From the NCBI GenBank assembly GCA_045657945.1, contig JAZOUB010000015.1, positions 223,068 through 287,067 on the forward strand: DNA of 64,000 nt. The letters run 5' to 3'. A program made the position numbers and the translations under genes. Shown here one piece after another: positions 25,882 through 35,228 of this stretch. The notes beneath the pieces are model-generated. The model was not told where the DNA came from, made no database searches, and was given only the letters and a program-made list of their open reading frames with translations. Numbering within the stretch: the first letter of the stretch is position 1; each line of letters opens with the position of its first letter. The DNA comes from HGM04593 sp045657945 (lineage in GTDB: Bacteria; Bacteroidota; Bacteroidia; Bacteroidales; Bacteroidaceae).

Positions 25882-27459
25882 TTACTTTTCGTTTTCCTGT
25901 TTGGGATAGTCGATGTTGTAGTGCAGGCCGCGGCTCTCCTTGCGTTCCATTGCCTGGCGCATGATGAGGTAGCCTACATTGATGATGTTGCGCAGCTCGC
26001 ATAGTTCGCGACTTACGACGCTCTGCTTGAACAGTTCCTCGGTTTCCTCGTATAGCAGATCAAGGCGGTTCCATGCGCGTTTGAGTCGCAGATTGGTGCG
26101 CACGATACCTACGTATGTGCTCATAATCTGCTGCACCTCCTTGGCATCTTGTGAAATGAGGACCATCTCCTCGTTCATCTTTGTGCCCTCGTCGTTCCAC
26201 TCGGGAATCTCCTCTTTGTAGCTGTACTCCTCAAAGTGCGCAAGTGAGTGCTTTGCCGCCGCGTCGGCATATACTACGGCCTCAATCAACGAGTTGCTTG
26301 CCAGGCGGTTACCGCCATGCAGGCCAGTGCATGAACATTCGCCCACTGCATAGAGGCGGTGGATGCTCGATGCTGCGTTCAGATCAACCTTTATACCGCC
26401 GCAAAGGTAGTGTGCTGCCGGTGCGACGGGGATATAGTCCTTTGTTATGTCAATGCCAAGCGAGAGGCATTTCTCGTAGATGTTTGGGAAGTGGCGCTTT
26501 GTCTCTTCCGGATCTTTGTGTGTGACGTCGAGATAGACATGGTCATCGCCCCTGTGTTTCATCTCGTTATCTATGGCGCGTGCCACAATGTCACGCGGTG
26601 CAAGCGACAGGCGTGGGTCATATTTCTGCATGAATTCCTTGCCGTCCTTGGTGCGCAGTATGCCGCCATATCCGCGCATGGCCTCGGTGATGAGGAACGA
26701 TGGGCGGTCGCCCGGGTTGTAGAGCGCGGTTGGGTGGAACTGTATGAACTCCATGTCCTTTACAGTTCCCTTGGCGCGATATACCATTGCTATACCGTCA
26801 CCTGTAGCGACAAGTGGGTTTGTAGTTGTCTTATATACGGCACCGCAACCACCGGTTGCCATGAGAGTGATTTTGCTCAAAAAAGTGTGAACCTCGTTTG
26901 TGGCAATGTCGAGCACATACGCTCCGTAGCACTCGATGTCGGGTGTCTGGCGTGTTACCTCAACTCCCAGATGGTGCTGTGTGAGTATCTCTATTGCGAA
27001 ATGGTGGTCGAATATTGTGATGTTGGGGTGCTTGCGCACAGCCTTTATCAGTGACTCCTGAATCTCGGCGCCTGTGTTGTCGGCGTGGTGCAGGATGCGG
27101 AACTCCGAGTGTCCGCCCTCGCGGTGAAGGTCAAACTCGCCGTTTTCGTTGCGGTCAAAATCAACGCCCCAGTCAATGAGTGCCTGGATTTGTGACGGTG
27201 CTTCGCGCACCACCTTTTCCACAGCTTCGCGGTCGCTTATCCAGTCGCCGGCAATCATTGTATCCTCAATGTGCTTGTCAAAATTATCGACAAGCTCGTT
27301 GGTAACCGATGCTATACCGCCTTGTGCAAAAAAAGTGTTTGCATCCTCTAATGTTGTCTTGCATACAAGTGCAACCTTACCTTTGTCTGCAACCTTAAGA
27401 GCATAGCTCATTCCGGCAATACCGGAACCGATAACTAAAAAATCGAATTTCTTGACCAT
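25882..27459 (-). CDS. nadB: L-aspartate oxidase
   Basis: FAD enzyme oxidising aspartate to iminoaspartate, the first step of de novo NAD synthesis, in the cytoplasm. The 525-residue sequence starts with the FAD Rossmann motif FLVIGSGIAGMSYALKVA, has FAQGGIASV, the flavin-contacting HREGGHSEFRILHHADNTG, and the active-site region RGYGGILRTKDG. CSCTGLHGGNRLASNSLIEA is diagnostic of the fumarate reductase/NadB family, and the C-terminal helical domain is complete. nadA and nadC are not adjacent. A small frameshifted gene follows 4 nt downstream. Confidence 0.96.
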   Translation of the reverse strand: MVKKFDFLVIGSGIAGMSYALKVADKGKVALVCKTTLEDANTFFAQGGIASVTNELVDNFDKHIEDTMIAGDWISDREAVEKVVREAPSQIQALIDWGVDFDRNENGEFDLHREGGHSEFRILHHADNTGAEIQESLIKAVRKHPNITIFDHHFAIEILTQHHLGVEVTRQTPDIECYGAYVLDIATNEVHTFLSKITLMATGGCGAVYKTTTNPLVATGDGIAMVYRAKGTVKDMEFIQFHPTALYNPGDRPSFLITEAMRGYGGILRTKDGKEFMQKYDPRLSLAPRDIVARAIDNEMKHRGDDHVYLDVTHKDPEETKRHFPNIYEKCLSLGIDITKDYIPVAPAAHYLCGGIKVDLNAASSIHRLYAVGECSCTGLHGGNRLASNSLIEAVVYADAAAKHSLAHFEEYSYKEEIPEWNDEGTKMNEEMVLISQDAKEVQQIMSTYVGIVRTNLRLKRAWNRLDLLYEETEELFKQSVVSRELCELRNIINVGYLIMRQAMERKESRGLHYNIDYPKQENEK

Positions 27460-27605
27460 ATTACCTTGTGTTTCTTCAGGGCGAAACGGGCTTCAGTCCT
27501 TTTTGTCCTTTGGAGCGTAAAATTACAAAAAAATGGGATAAAAAAGATTTTAGAGAGAATATTTCGTGATTATTCCTGAATTTTTTGTGGCATTCGGGAT
27601 ATGTC

Positions 27606-28532
27606 TTACTTTTCGCTCTTGACTTCATTGAGCGCTGTGATATTGCGCACAAGTTGTTCATATCCACATCGCTCGACAGCGCTGCCTGCAAACAGTATAT
27701 CATACTGCTCTTTTGTCAATGTGTTCCAATTGTCTGTGGTCATTTCCAGCAACTCTACGCCGGGTTGCAGTTCGGGGATGCTGTTTGGTGTGGCAAAACG
27801 GTTGTGAGGGCACACTGCCTGGCAACGATCGCAGCCATAGAAGCAATTTCCCATCTTTTTACCGATGTTTTCTGGTAAAACCCCATGGTGCTCAATTGTG
27901 AGGTATGAGAGGCATTTGTTGGCATCAAGCCCCTCGTCGTTCAACGCCATTCCTGGGCAGTTTTCTATGCACTTGCGGCAATTGCCACAGAGATTTCGCA
28001 ACTGTGGGGTGTCATAGCATAGTTCAATATCTACCAGCAGTTCGCCCAGAAAAAAATTGGAGCCTCTGCCGGGGATAATGAGTTGGCGGTTGCGTCCGAT
28101 ATACCCTATTCCTGCCGTTACCGCCCAGTAGCGCTCAAGCACCGGGGCCGAGTCACAGAAGGCTCGCCCTTGTACCTTGCATACGTTGCCAATGCTCTGC
28201 AGCAGCAGGTATAGCCTGTCCTTTACAATCTTGTGGTAGTCCTTTCCCTGTGCATAGTCGGCAATTCCCTCAATGTGCTGTTTTGGTGTGTAGTTAAGTG
28301 CTACACATATTATGCTCCGGCATCCATCGACAAGTTGGGTGGGATTGAATCTCTTGTCGCAGTTACGTTCAAGATAACCCATTGTGGCGTGCTTGCTTTG
28401 CCCAATCCAATCGTTATATCTTTGTTTTATCTCTTCCGATACAGTTTCGGCTTTGGCTATCCCACAAATGTCAAATCCGAGACGTTCTGCCTCGGATTTG
28501 ATAAATATGGTCAAATCTTCCTTTTTCATCAT
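27606..28532 (-). CDS. queG: Epoxyqueuosine reductase
   Basis: Cobalamin- and Fe-S-dependent reductase forming queuosine from epoxyqueuosine in tRNA. The 308-residue protein has the DUF1730-type N-terminal half (GYIGRNRQLIIPGRGSNFFLGE, around 140-160) and a bacterial ferredoxin domain with two clusters: CGNCRKCIENCP and CDRCQAVCP. It overlaps the polysaccharide deacetylase gene by 4 nt and is the last gene of the GT117 operon; the pairing with an envelope gene is positional. queA lies at 50 kb. Confidence 0.95.
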   Translation of the reverse strand: MMKKEDLTIFIKSEAERLGFDICGIAKAETVSEEIKQRYNDWIGQSKHATMGYLERNCDKRFNPTQLVDGCRSIICVALNYTPKQHIEGIADYAQGKDYHKIVKDRLYLLLQSIGNVCKVQGRAFCDSAPVLERYWAVTAGIGYIGRNRQLIIPGRGSNFFLGELLVDIELCYDTPQLRNLCGNCRKCIENCPGMALNDEGLDANKCLSYLTIEHHGVLPENIGKKMGNCFYGCDRCQAVCPHNRFATPNSIPELQPGVELLEMTTDNWNTLTKEQYDILFAGSAVERCGYEQLVRNITALNEVKSEK

Positions 28533-29140
28533 TCAAAGACTTTAAAACTGTATCCCTGTTCAAGCAACCACTCTATGGCGCGTGGAAGAGCATATTTGAG
28601 GTTGCTCTCCGAGCGTAGGGAGTCATGGAATGTGATGATAGAGCCATTACGCACGAACTTCTTTACATTGGCAAGTACATCCTCTCCGTAAAGACGGAAA
28701 CTGTAGTCGCGAGTCACGAGATCCCACATTACAAACTGGTAGCGTTTGCTCAGTTCCTTGTACTGGCTGCGGCGCAGCAGTCCATGAGGGGGGCGGAACA
28801 GGTTGCTGTGTATGAATGCATCGGCCTGATCCACATTCTCAATGTACTCCTTTGTGCTTGTGAACAAGCCTTTCAGGTGGTTGAATGTGTGGTTGCCTAC
28901 CCTGTGCCCGGCCTCTACAACCTGCCGGTATTCCTGGGGGAACTTGTGTACATTGTCGCCCACCATAAAGAATGTGGCCTTGATGTTGTAGCGTCCCAAC
29001 AGTTCTACCACCCAAGGGGTTATGACGGGGATTGGACCGTCGTCGAAGGTGAGATATACAGCCTTCTCATTAGGATCCATTCTCCACAGCGCCTTGGGAA
29101 AAAGATTGCGGATGAAGCCGGGTACTTGCTCTATGAACAT
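28529..29140 (-). CDS. Polysaccharide deacetylase (NodB homology)
   Basis: A 203-residue carbohydrate esterase 4 domain. TFDDGP (31-36) is motif 1 with the catalytic and metal-binding aspartates; motif 2 is HRVGNHTFNH (metal histidines), and motif 3 is RPPHG. These enzymes remove N-acetyl groups from peptidoglycan or other glycans. No signal peptide or TM helix is seen at the N-terminus, which is unusual for a cell-wall enzyme, so the substrate may be cytoplasmic or the start unusual. It lies 13 nt after the GT117 gene and overlaps queG by 4 nt. Confidence 0.9.
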   Translation of the reverse strand: MFIEQVPGFIRNLFPKALWRMDPNEKAVYLTFDDGPIPVITPWVVELLGRYNIKATFFMVGDNVHKFPQEYRQVVEAGHRVGNHTFNHLKGLFTSTKEYIENVDQADAFIHSNLFRPPHGLLRRSQYKELSKRYQFVMWDLVTRDYSFRLYGEDVLANVKKFVRNGSIITFHDSLRSESNLKYALPRAIEWLLEQGYSFKVFE

Positions 29141-29153
29141 CGTTCTCTGCTGT

Positions 29154-32100
29154 TTATCTTGCTGTTTTTATATATCTGTCCAGAATCCGGTCGATAACCT
29201 GCATCTCTTTTGTTGTCGGGTTGAACTCCTGAAGCAGATAGTATATGCTGCCTATGAGTTCTTTCTTAATTCCACCATCGCTCTTGTCTTTGGTGTTTTC
29301 CAGGCAACTTACCTCTGTTCCGAGCAGTTTTGTAAGCACCCTTACAATCTCTTCGCGAGTTATACCGGGTTTCTTGCCTGTCTCCTCGAGCAACTTCCAT
29401 GCCTCTCCAAGCAACGACAGGCGATGGTATATCAGTATGTCGTTGTGGTCTTTTGCGTCAATGGTGTTGTACCATCTTAAGTGCTCATATTCGTCCTTCA
29501 GTACAGTGCTTGAAATCTCTGATACTCTGTCTGTGAGAAGCTGAAGTGTGGCATCGCCAAGGTACAGGACAGAATTCTCTTTCTTGTATTCATTCTGTAC
29601 TTTGCGTATAATGTTGTATATGCTTGCGATACTCATTGTGTTATCTCTCAAGGCGTCGTATGGCACGATGTCGCTTGGGAACTCGGTACGTATCTTTTCA
29701 AGAAGCGCAATTATCCTATCATCGGTCTCATTCCCATCTGTGAGCATCTCTTTTGCCAATTGAGCTACAAGGTTGCGATGGGTAGAAATCATTCTTCTGA
29801 TGGTTTCGTCGGCGTAATAATCCTTGTGCTCTTTCACGCCGCCCCATTTGAAGCGCTCCATGACATTTGTGTAGAACTTGTCAATATCTACAGGTCGGTC
29901 GCCCTGTCCTGTGTCATATCCCAATTCGCTCCAGTCGAACGGGGTTATACGGTATGCCAGTCCTTCGTGTACAAAGAACTTTGTAAGAACCTTTGGATAA
30001 TTGTCTTCACCAACTGTCATTGACATGTATATCGGACGTTCCCAGTTAGCATTTGCCAACATGTCGAGCATTACAAGTTCGTGGCGGTAGAGTGCACTCT
30101 TGTCGCTGATGTCGATGGTCATATATTCAGGCATGTCGTGCATGTATTCATCGGGGATCATCATGCCCGAACGTCTTACAGCCTCGGCGTCAATGTGGAT
30201 GTATAGTTCCTCGCAAGGAATGATGTTTCTTGGGAGTTCTATGCGCTCCTTGGCTCTGCGGCCATGGTTGAGTGCCTTTTCATACATTGTTATGATCTCA
30301 TCTATAACCTTGCGTGTCTGTGATTTCTTGGTAGCATTTGCCTCAAGAATCCAGTGCTTTGTTATCTTGTTCATTTCAAATGGATTGCCGTCGCCGAATG
30401 CTAGCTCATATTTTTCAGGATAAGCGTTGCGGTATTCCATAATGAACTCCTCCATTGGGACAACATATATTACCATGTTGGTGTTGCCCACATAGTTGAT
30501 GCGGTCCCAGGTGATAGGCAAGCTTGGCGAGTCGTATGCAGGGCGTTTCATCTGGTCGATGTACCAGTCGGTCTGCAGGTACGACAGGTTGCATACGCGC
30601 GCATCGGTGCGCTCGCCCTCTACCTCTTGGTTGTACCAAAGCGGGAAGGTGTCATTGTCGCCACAGGTGAAGATTATGGGGGCACCCTCCTCGGGGAGTG
30701 TATTCAGGTAATTCTGGCCAAAATCACGGCAAGCATAGCGTCCGCTGCGGTCGTGGTCGTCCCAGTTCTGTGATACCATTTGCAATGGAACGAGCAGGCA
30801 GATGGCTATGATAATGCTGTTAATTATAATGTTGTTCTTTTCAGTGTTTTTTATATTGTATGTCTTTGAAAGGGTCTTGATATATTGTGCGATACCGGCT
30901 ACGCCCATTCCAATCCATATTGCAAAGGCGTAGAACGAACCTGCGTATGCATAGTCGCGTTCGCGTGGCTGTAGCGGTGTCTGGTTAAGGTACAGCACAA
31001 TTGCAAGGCCGGTCATGAAGAACAGCAACAATACAACACTGAACTGTTGCTTTCCCTTGCGGCCGTTGACCAGTTGCCATATTATACCAATGATACCCAG
31101 GATGAGCGGAAGGGCAAAATAGACATTGCGGCCCTTGTTCTCCTTGAGCGAGGTCGGCATGTTGTCCTGGTCGCCAAGACGCCAGTCATCAATGGCAGGT
31201 ATGCCGGAAATCCAGTTGCCATACTCCTTCTCGCCATAGTTGTTCTGGACATCGTTCTGACGTCCTACAAAGTTCCAGAGGAAATATCTCCAGTACATGT
31301 GGTTAACCTGGTAGTTCATGAAGAAACGGAGGTTGTCCAATTGTGATGGTGCCTTAATCTTCTTGTCTTCGTCCTTCCTTTCTATCTTGTGACCAACCCA
31401 TCGTTCGTACTCGCTGGCATGGTCGGGGCTGTACATACGTGGAAAGAACATGTTCTGTACGTACTTATACTCCTTGTTGTAATCGATGATCTCATAGCTG
31501 TCGGGATCGTTCGGGTTCTTCTTCTCCACACGTGAGTATATGGGACTTGTCTTTTCGTAGGCTGCGCTTCCGTCATTATTGCGCTTTATCTCTGAGTAGA
31601 AGAACTCGCCATAGAAAAGTGGGCGTGTGCCATACTGCTCGCGGTTGAGGTATGAACCCAATGTAAATATATCCTCGGGTGAGTTCTGGTCCATAGGAGT
31701 GTTTGCCGACGAACGTACTACAATGAGGGTATATGATGAGTAGCCAATCATTATAAGCAATAGGCTCAGGAATGTTGTGTTGAAGATCCTTTTGCTTACA
31801 AGGTACTTGACCGACATTGTGGCTTTGCTGTATGTTGTTTTGCCTTTTGTGCAAACCCATAATATAGCAGAGAGTATCAGTACGCCAAACAGGATGTTGA
31901 GAGTTAGGTCATGCCCATAGAATGGAATTCCTAACAAGGCTATAGCGCCGGTGAAAACTCCTGCAATAAGTTTTTGGTTGTTGCTCTTTTCTGTGAGGAT
32001 GATACCACCTATGATTGTTGCAAAGAGCAGGATTATATAGACGTAGAGACCTGTGTTGAACGGCATGCCAAGTACATTGACAAAAAGCAGTTCGAACCAG

Positions 32101-32831
32101 CCGCCAACCTTTACGACACCGGGTACGATGCCATACAGCACTGCCATTACAATTGCTGCAGAGACAACCAGTGCCAGTGCTGCACCCCAGAAATTTGTGT
32201 TGGGGAATTTCTTGTAATAGACAACCAGTACAATGGCGGGGATACAGAGCAGGTTAAGCAGGTGCACACCGATGGAGAGGCCTACAAGGTAGGCTATCAG
32301 TATGAGCCATCTGTCGCTGTGTGGATCATCGGCATTGTCCTCCCACTTTAGGATGAGCCAGAATACAACGGCTGTGAAGAGTGATGAGTAACCATATACC
32401 TCGCCCTCAACGGCGCTAAACCAGTATGTGTCGCTCCAAGTGTATGCAAGTGCGCCCACAAGACCCGAACCAAGGATTGTTATCATCTGGCTTTTTGAAA
32501 TCTCATTGCTGTTGCCCACGATGAGCTTGCGTGTGAGGTGCGTGATGCTCCAGAAGAGGAACAGGATACCTCCGGCACTGAGCAGTGCCGACATGATGTT
32601 GACCATGTATGCTACATGCTCGGTATCGGCGAACATTGAGAAGAAGTTCGCGGTGAGCATGAAGAAAGGTGCGCCGGGGGGGTGGCCGACCTCCAGTTTA
32701 TTTCCAGAAAGGATAAACTCGGGGCAATCCCAAAAACTTGCAGTTGGTTCAACAGTGAGGCAGTATGTCAATGCTGCGACAATGAATGTGAACCAGCCAA
32801 GGGTGTTGTTCCAGATTTTGTACTGTTTCAT
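29154..32831 (-). CDS. DUF2723 / GT117-family membrane glycosyltransferase
   Basis: A 1225-residue protein whose N-terminal half holds a dozen or so membrane helices. The opening (LTYCLTVEPTASFWDCPEFI, then LEVGHPPGAPFFML) is the hallmark of DUF2723, in which an acidic loop residue after TM1 (the D of FWDCPE) plays the GT-C catalytic role. Databases name the family glycosyltransferase 117, linked to protein O-mannosylation in Bacteroidota. A large C-terminal soluble part (about 640-1225) is periplasmic. The promoter at 32897-32927 controls it with the deacetylase and queG. An O-glycosylation role is inferred from the family. Confidence 0.9.
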   Translation of the reverse strand: MKQYKIWNNTLGWFTFIVAALTYCLTVEPTASFWDCPEFILSGNKLEVGHPPGAPFFMLTANFFSMFADTEHVAYMVNIMSALLSAGGILFLFWSITHLTRKLIVGNSNEISKSQMITILGSGLVGALAYTWSDTYWFSAVEGEVYGYSSLFTAVVFWLILKWEDNADDPHSDRWLILIAYLVGLSIGVHLLNLLCIPAIVLVVYYKKFPNTNFWGAALALVVSAAIVMAVLYGIVPGVVKVGGWFELLFVNVLGMPFNTGLYVYIILLFATIIGGIILTEKSNNQKLIAGVFTGAIALLGIPFYGHDLTLNILFGVLILSAILWVCTKGKTTYSKATMSVKYLVSKRIFNTTFLSLLLIMIGYSSYTLIVVRSSANTPMDQNSPEDIFTLGSYLNREQYGTRPLFYGEFFYSEIKRNNDGSAAYEKTSPIYSRVEKKNPNDPDSYEIIDYNKEYKYVQNMFFPRMYSPDHASEYERWVGHKIERKDEDKKIKAPSQLDNLRFFMNYQVNHMYWRYFLWNFVGRQNDVQNNYGEKEYGNWISGIPAIDDWRLGDQDNMPTSLKENKGRNVYFALPLILGIIGIIWQLVNGRKGKQQFSVVLLLFFMTGLAIVLYLNQTPLQPRERDYAYAGSFYAFAIWIGMGVAGIAQYIKTLSKTYNIKNTEKNNIIINSIIIAICLLVPLQMVSQNWDDHDRSGRYACRDFGQNYLNTLPEEGAPIIFTCGDNDTFPLWYNQEVEGERTDARVCNLSYLQTDWYIDQMKRPAYDSPSLPITWDRINYVGNTNMVIYVVPMEEFIMEYRNAYPEKYELAFGDGNPFEMNKITKHWILEANATKKSQTRKVIDEIITMYEKALNHGRRAKERIELPRNIIPCEELYIHIDAEAVRRSGMMIPDEYMHDMPEYMTIDISDKSALYRHELVMLDMLANANWERPIYMSMTVGEDNYPKVLTKFFVHEGLAYRITPFDWSELGYDTGQGDRPVDIDKFYTNVMERFKWGGVKEHKDYYADETIRRMISTHRNLVAQLAKEMLTDGNETDDRIIALLEKIRTEFPSDIVPYDALRDNTMSIASIYNIIRKVQNEYKKENSVLYLGDATLQLLTDRVSEISSTVLKDEYEHLRWYNTIDAKDHNDILIYHRLSLLGEAWKLLEETGKKPGITREEIVRVLTKLLGTEVSCLENTKDKSDGGIKKELIGSIYYLLQEFNPTTKEMQVIDRILDRYIKTAR

Positions 32832-32896
32832 TATTTTGCTTTGTTATTATTTGCAAATGCCGTGTAACAGGCTTGTACGCAAGCCCATAAATCGTG

Positions 32897-32927
32897 CAAA
32901 TTTACCTAATAAATAGCAGAGGGCAAA
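32897..32927 (-). promoter_or_regulatory. Promoter of the GT117 operon (TTTG-N19-TAAATTTG)
   Basis: On the minus strand -33 TTTG (32927-32924), 19 nt, then -7 TAAATTTG (32904-32897): a perfect match to the Bacteroidetes consensus. Predicted start near 32890, leader about 60 nt. Confidence 0.75.
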
Positions 32928-32981
32928 ATATTAGCAGGCAAATTGAACTTTTGTTAAGATTTATTTGTATTTGTGATGCGT

Positions 32982-35228
32982 TTACAGTGGGTCTATGTCA
33001 TAGTACATCACTATTGAGCGGTAGCGGGGCTGTTCGCAGTAGGCTTGCTGCAGGTTCCGCAGCACTTCGTTTATCTTGTACTGCGAGAGTGTGTTCTCAA
33101 CCTTCAGCACTATTTTCCTTATGTAGAGCTGCTTCACCTTTGCCACGGGTGGCAGGTCGGGGCCAAGTATGCGGTTGTCGAAAATCTCGCGCATGTGCTT
33201 GCCGAGCAGTTCCGAGAACTCCTCGATAACACGTACGTCGCGGTGCTTCATGTAGATATAAATGAGCCGATAAAAAGGAGGATAATGGAACAGGAGACGT
33301 TCCTGCAACTGCTCGGCATAGAACGAGACGTAGTCATTATCTACAATCTGGGAAATCACAGGGGCATCGGTCATCTTTGTCTGCAGGAACACTTTTCCCT
33401 GCCCGTTCTTGCGTCCGGCGCGTCCTGCAACCTGCGACATGAGTTGGAATGCCCTTTCGGTTGCCCTGAAATCGGGGTAGTTGAGCAACGTGTCTGCATT
33501 GACAATGCCAACTACATCCACATTATCAAAGTCTAGTCCCTTGGAGACCATTTGGGTTCCAATGAGTATATCGGTCTTTCCCTCCTGGAAATCGCTGATT
33601 ATCTTTTCATACGCTGTGCGTGTGCGCGTTGTGTCAAGATCCATGCGCTTTATGCGTGCATCAGGGAAGAGGTTCTGCAGGTCGTCCTCAATTTTCTCTG
33701 TTCCATAACCAAGAGTAGAGAAGTTGCGTCCTTCGCAGTTGGGACAGTGGACGGGTGCCGGTATGGTATAGCCGCAGTAGTGGCACACGAGTTTGTTGGC
33801 ATTCTTGTGCAAGGCGAGGCTCACATCACAATGCTTGCAGTGCGGAACCCAGCCACAGGTACGGCACTCTATCTGTGGCGAGTAACCACGTCGGTTCTGG
33901 AACAGTATTATCTGTTTCTTCTCCTTAAGGGCTTGGCTCATGGCCTCGACAAGAGGGTCGGCGAAGGGACCCACCGTGAGCTTCTTGCGAGTATATTCCT
34001 GCATGTCAATGACCTCGATATGCGGCAGTTGAAGCTGGCGGTGGCGTGTGGCAAGGTTTACAAGGGCATATTTGCCGGTTGTGGCATTATAATAGCTCTC
34101 TATCGACGGGGTTGCCGTGCCAAGCAGTGTTCTTGCGCCAAAGAACGAAGCAAGCACGATGGCTGCGTTACGTGCATTGTAACGTGGTGCCGGTTCCTGT
34201 TGTTTGTAGCTGTTCTCGTGTTCTTCGTCAACAACGACAAGACCAAGCCTTTGGAAAGGCAAAAAGACGGACGAACGCACGCCAAGAATGATGTCGTACG
34301 GGGTATCACTTAATTGCTTTTTCCAAATCTCAACCCTTTCGGCATCGGAAAATTTCGAGTGGTATAGCCCTATGCGGTCTCCAAATACACGGCGCAGGCG
34401 TTCGGTTATCTGCTTGGTGAGTGCGATTTCGGGCAGCATGTACAGCACTTGTTCACCACGCTCGATGGCTTCGCTGATGAGATGAATATAAACCTCGGTT
34501 TTTCCGGCCGATGTTACTCCATGTAGTAGAGTCACGCTCTTTTGGGTGAATGATTCCTTGATTTCATCGAAAGCCTTCTGTTGTGCAGGGTTCAGTGTGT
34601 TGACCGGTTGGCAGGGTGCTTCGTTGTGCCCAAGACGGCCAATTTCTACTTCGTATGTCTCAAAGACTCCCTTCTCCAGCAATTGCTTGTATATGGGTGG
34701 CTGCACCTGCGCAAGTTCAATGAGACGGTGCTTGGCAATCTCCTTTGGGGTATCGCCGAAGGGGTCGGCTTGCTGCAGATAGGTTGCAAGCAGTCTTTTT
34801 TGGCGTGGCGCCCTGCCGAGTGTCTGCATCAGCAGGTTCAACCACTTTTCGCTGCGGTATTCGGCGGTAAGGCGCACGCGCTGTTCGGTGCGTGGTTTGA
34901 ACTCACCTTTCAGTCCTTGCGGAATGGCGGCCTTGTATATGTCGCCCAATGAACAGAGATAGTACTTTGAAATCCACTCCCAGAGTTTTACCTGGCTTTC
35001 GAGCACAATGGGTGTCTCGTCAAGAACCTCCTTCAATGGCTTTACGGCATAATCTGCAGGTTCGTTGTCGTGCATGGCTGCCACAAGTGCCGTGTAGCTT
35101 TTCTTGTTGCCCAAAGGTACGGTCACACGGCACCCAGGGAGTACTCTTCCCTGTAATTCCTGTGGGATGCTGTATGTGAAAGTTCCCGGCAGCGGCAGTG
35201 GTAATATTACATCGACAAAGCGGCTCAT
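32982..35228 (-). CDS. priA: Primosomal protein N' (replication restart helicase)
   Basis: Superfamily 2 helicase that reloads the replisome at stalled forks. The 748-residue protein has the N-terminal 3'-end-binding domain (MSRFVDVILPLPLPGTFTY), Walker A GVTSAGKTEVY (about 240), DEEH box VVDEEHENSYK, and a zinc domain with the pairs CRTCGWVPHCKHC and CHYCGYTIP...CPNC. Motif VI QVAGRAGR is present. It overlaps the MscS gene by 1 nt at its start (TAATG), so it is translated from the same message. Confidence 0.97.
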   Translation of the reverse strand: MSRFVDVILPLPLPGTFTYSIPQELQGRVLPGCRVTVPLGNKKSYTALVAAMHDNEPADYAVKPLKEVLDETPIVLESQVKLWEWISKYYLCSLGDIYKAAIPQGLKGEFKPRTEQRVRLTAEYRSEKWLNLLMQTLGRAPRQKRLLATYLQQADPFGDTPKEIAKHRLIELAQVQPPIYKQLLEKGVFETYEVEIGRLGHNEAPCQPVNTLNPAQQKAFDEIKESFTQKSVTLLHGVTSAGKTEVYIHLISEAIERGEQVLYMLPEIALTKQITERLRRVFGDRIGLYHSKFSDAERVEIWKKQLSDTPYDIILGVRSSVFLPFQRLGLVVVDEEHENSYKQQEPAPRYNARNAAIVLASFFGARTLLGTATPSIESYYNATTGKYALVNLATRHRQLQLPHIEVIDMQEYTRKKLTVGPFADPLVEAMSQALKEKKQIILFQNRRGYSPQIECRTCGWVPHCKHCDVSLALHKNANKLVCHYCGYTIPAPVHCPNCEGRNFSTLGYGTEKIEDDLQNLFPDARIKRMDLDTTRTRTAYEKIISDFQEGKTDILIGTQMVSKGLDFDNVDVVGIVNADTLLNYPDFRATERAFQLMSQVAGRAGRKNGQGKVFLQTKMTDAPVISQIVDNDYVSFYAEQLQERLLFHYPPFYRLIYIYMKHRDVRVIEEFSELLGKHMREIFDNRILGPDLPPVAKVKQLYIRKIVLKVENTLSQYKINEVLRNLQQAYCEQPRYRSIVMYYDIDPL

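Noticed and set aside
33552..34313. 253-residue plus-strand frame
   Set aside because: It is antisense to priA in the helicase and zinc domains; a shadow of conserved codons.
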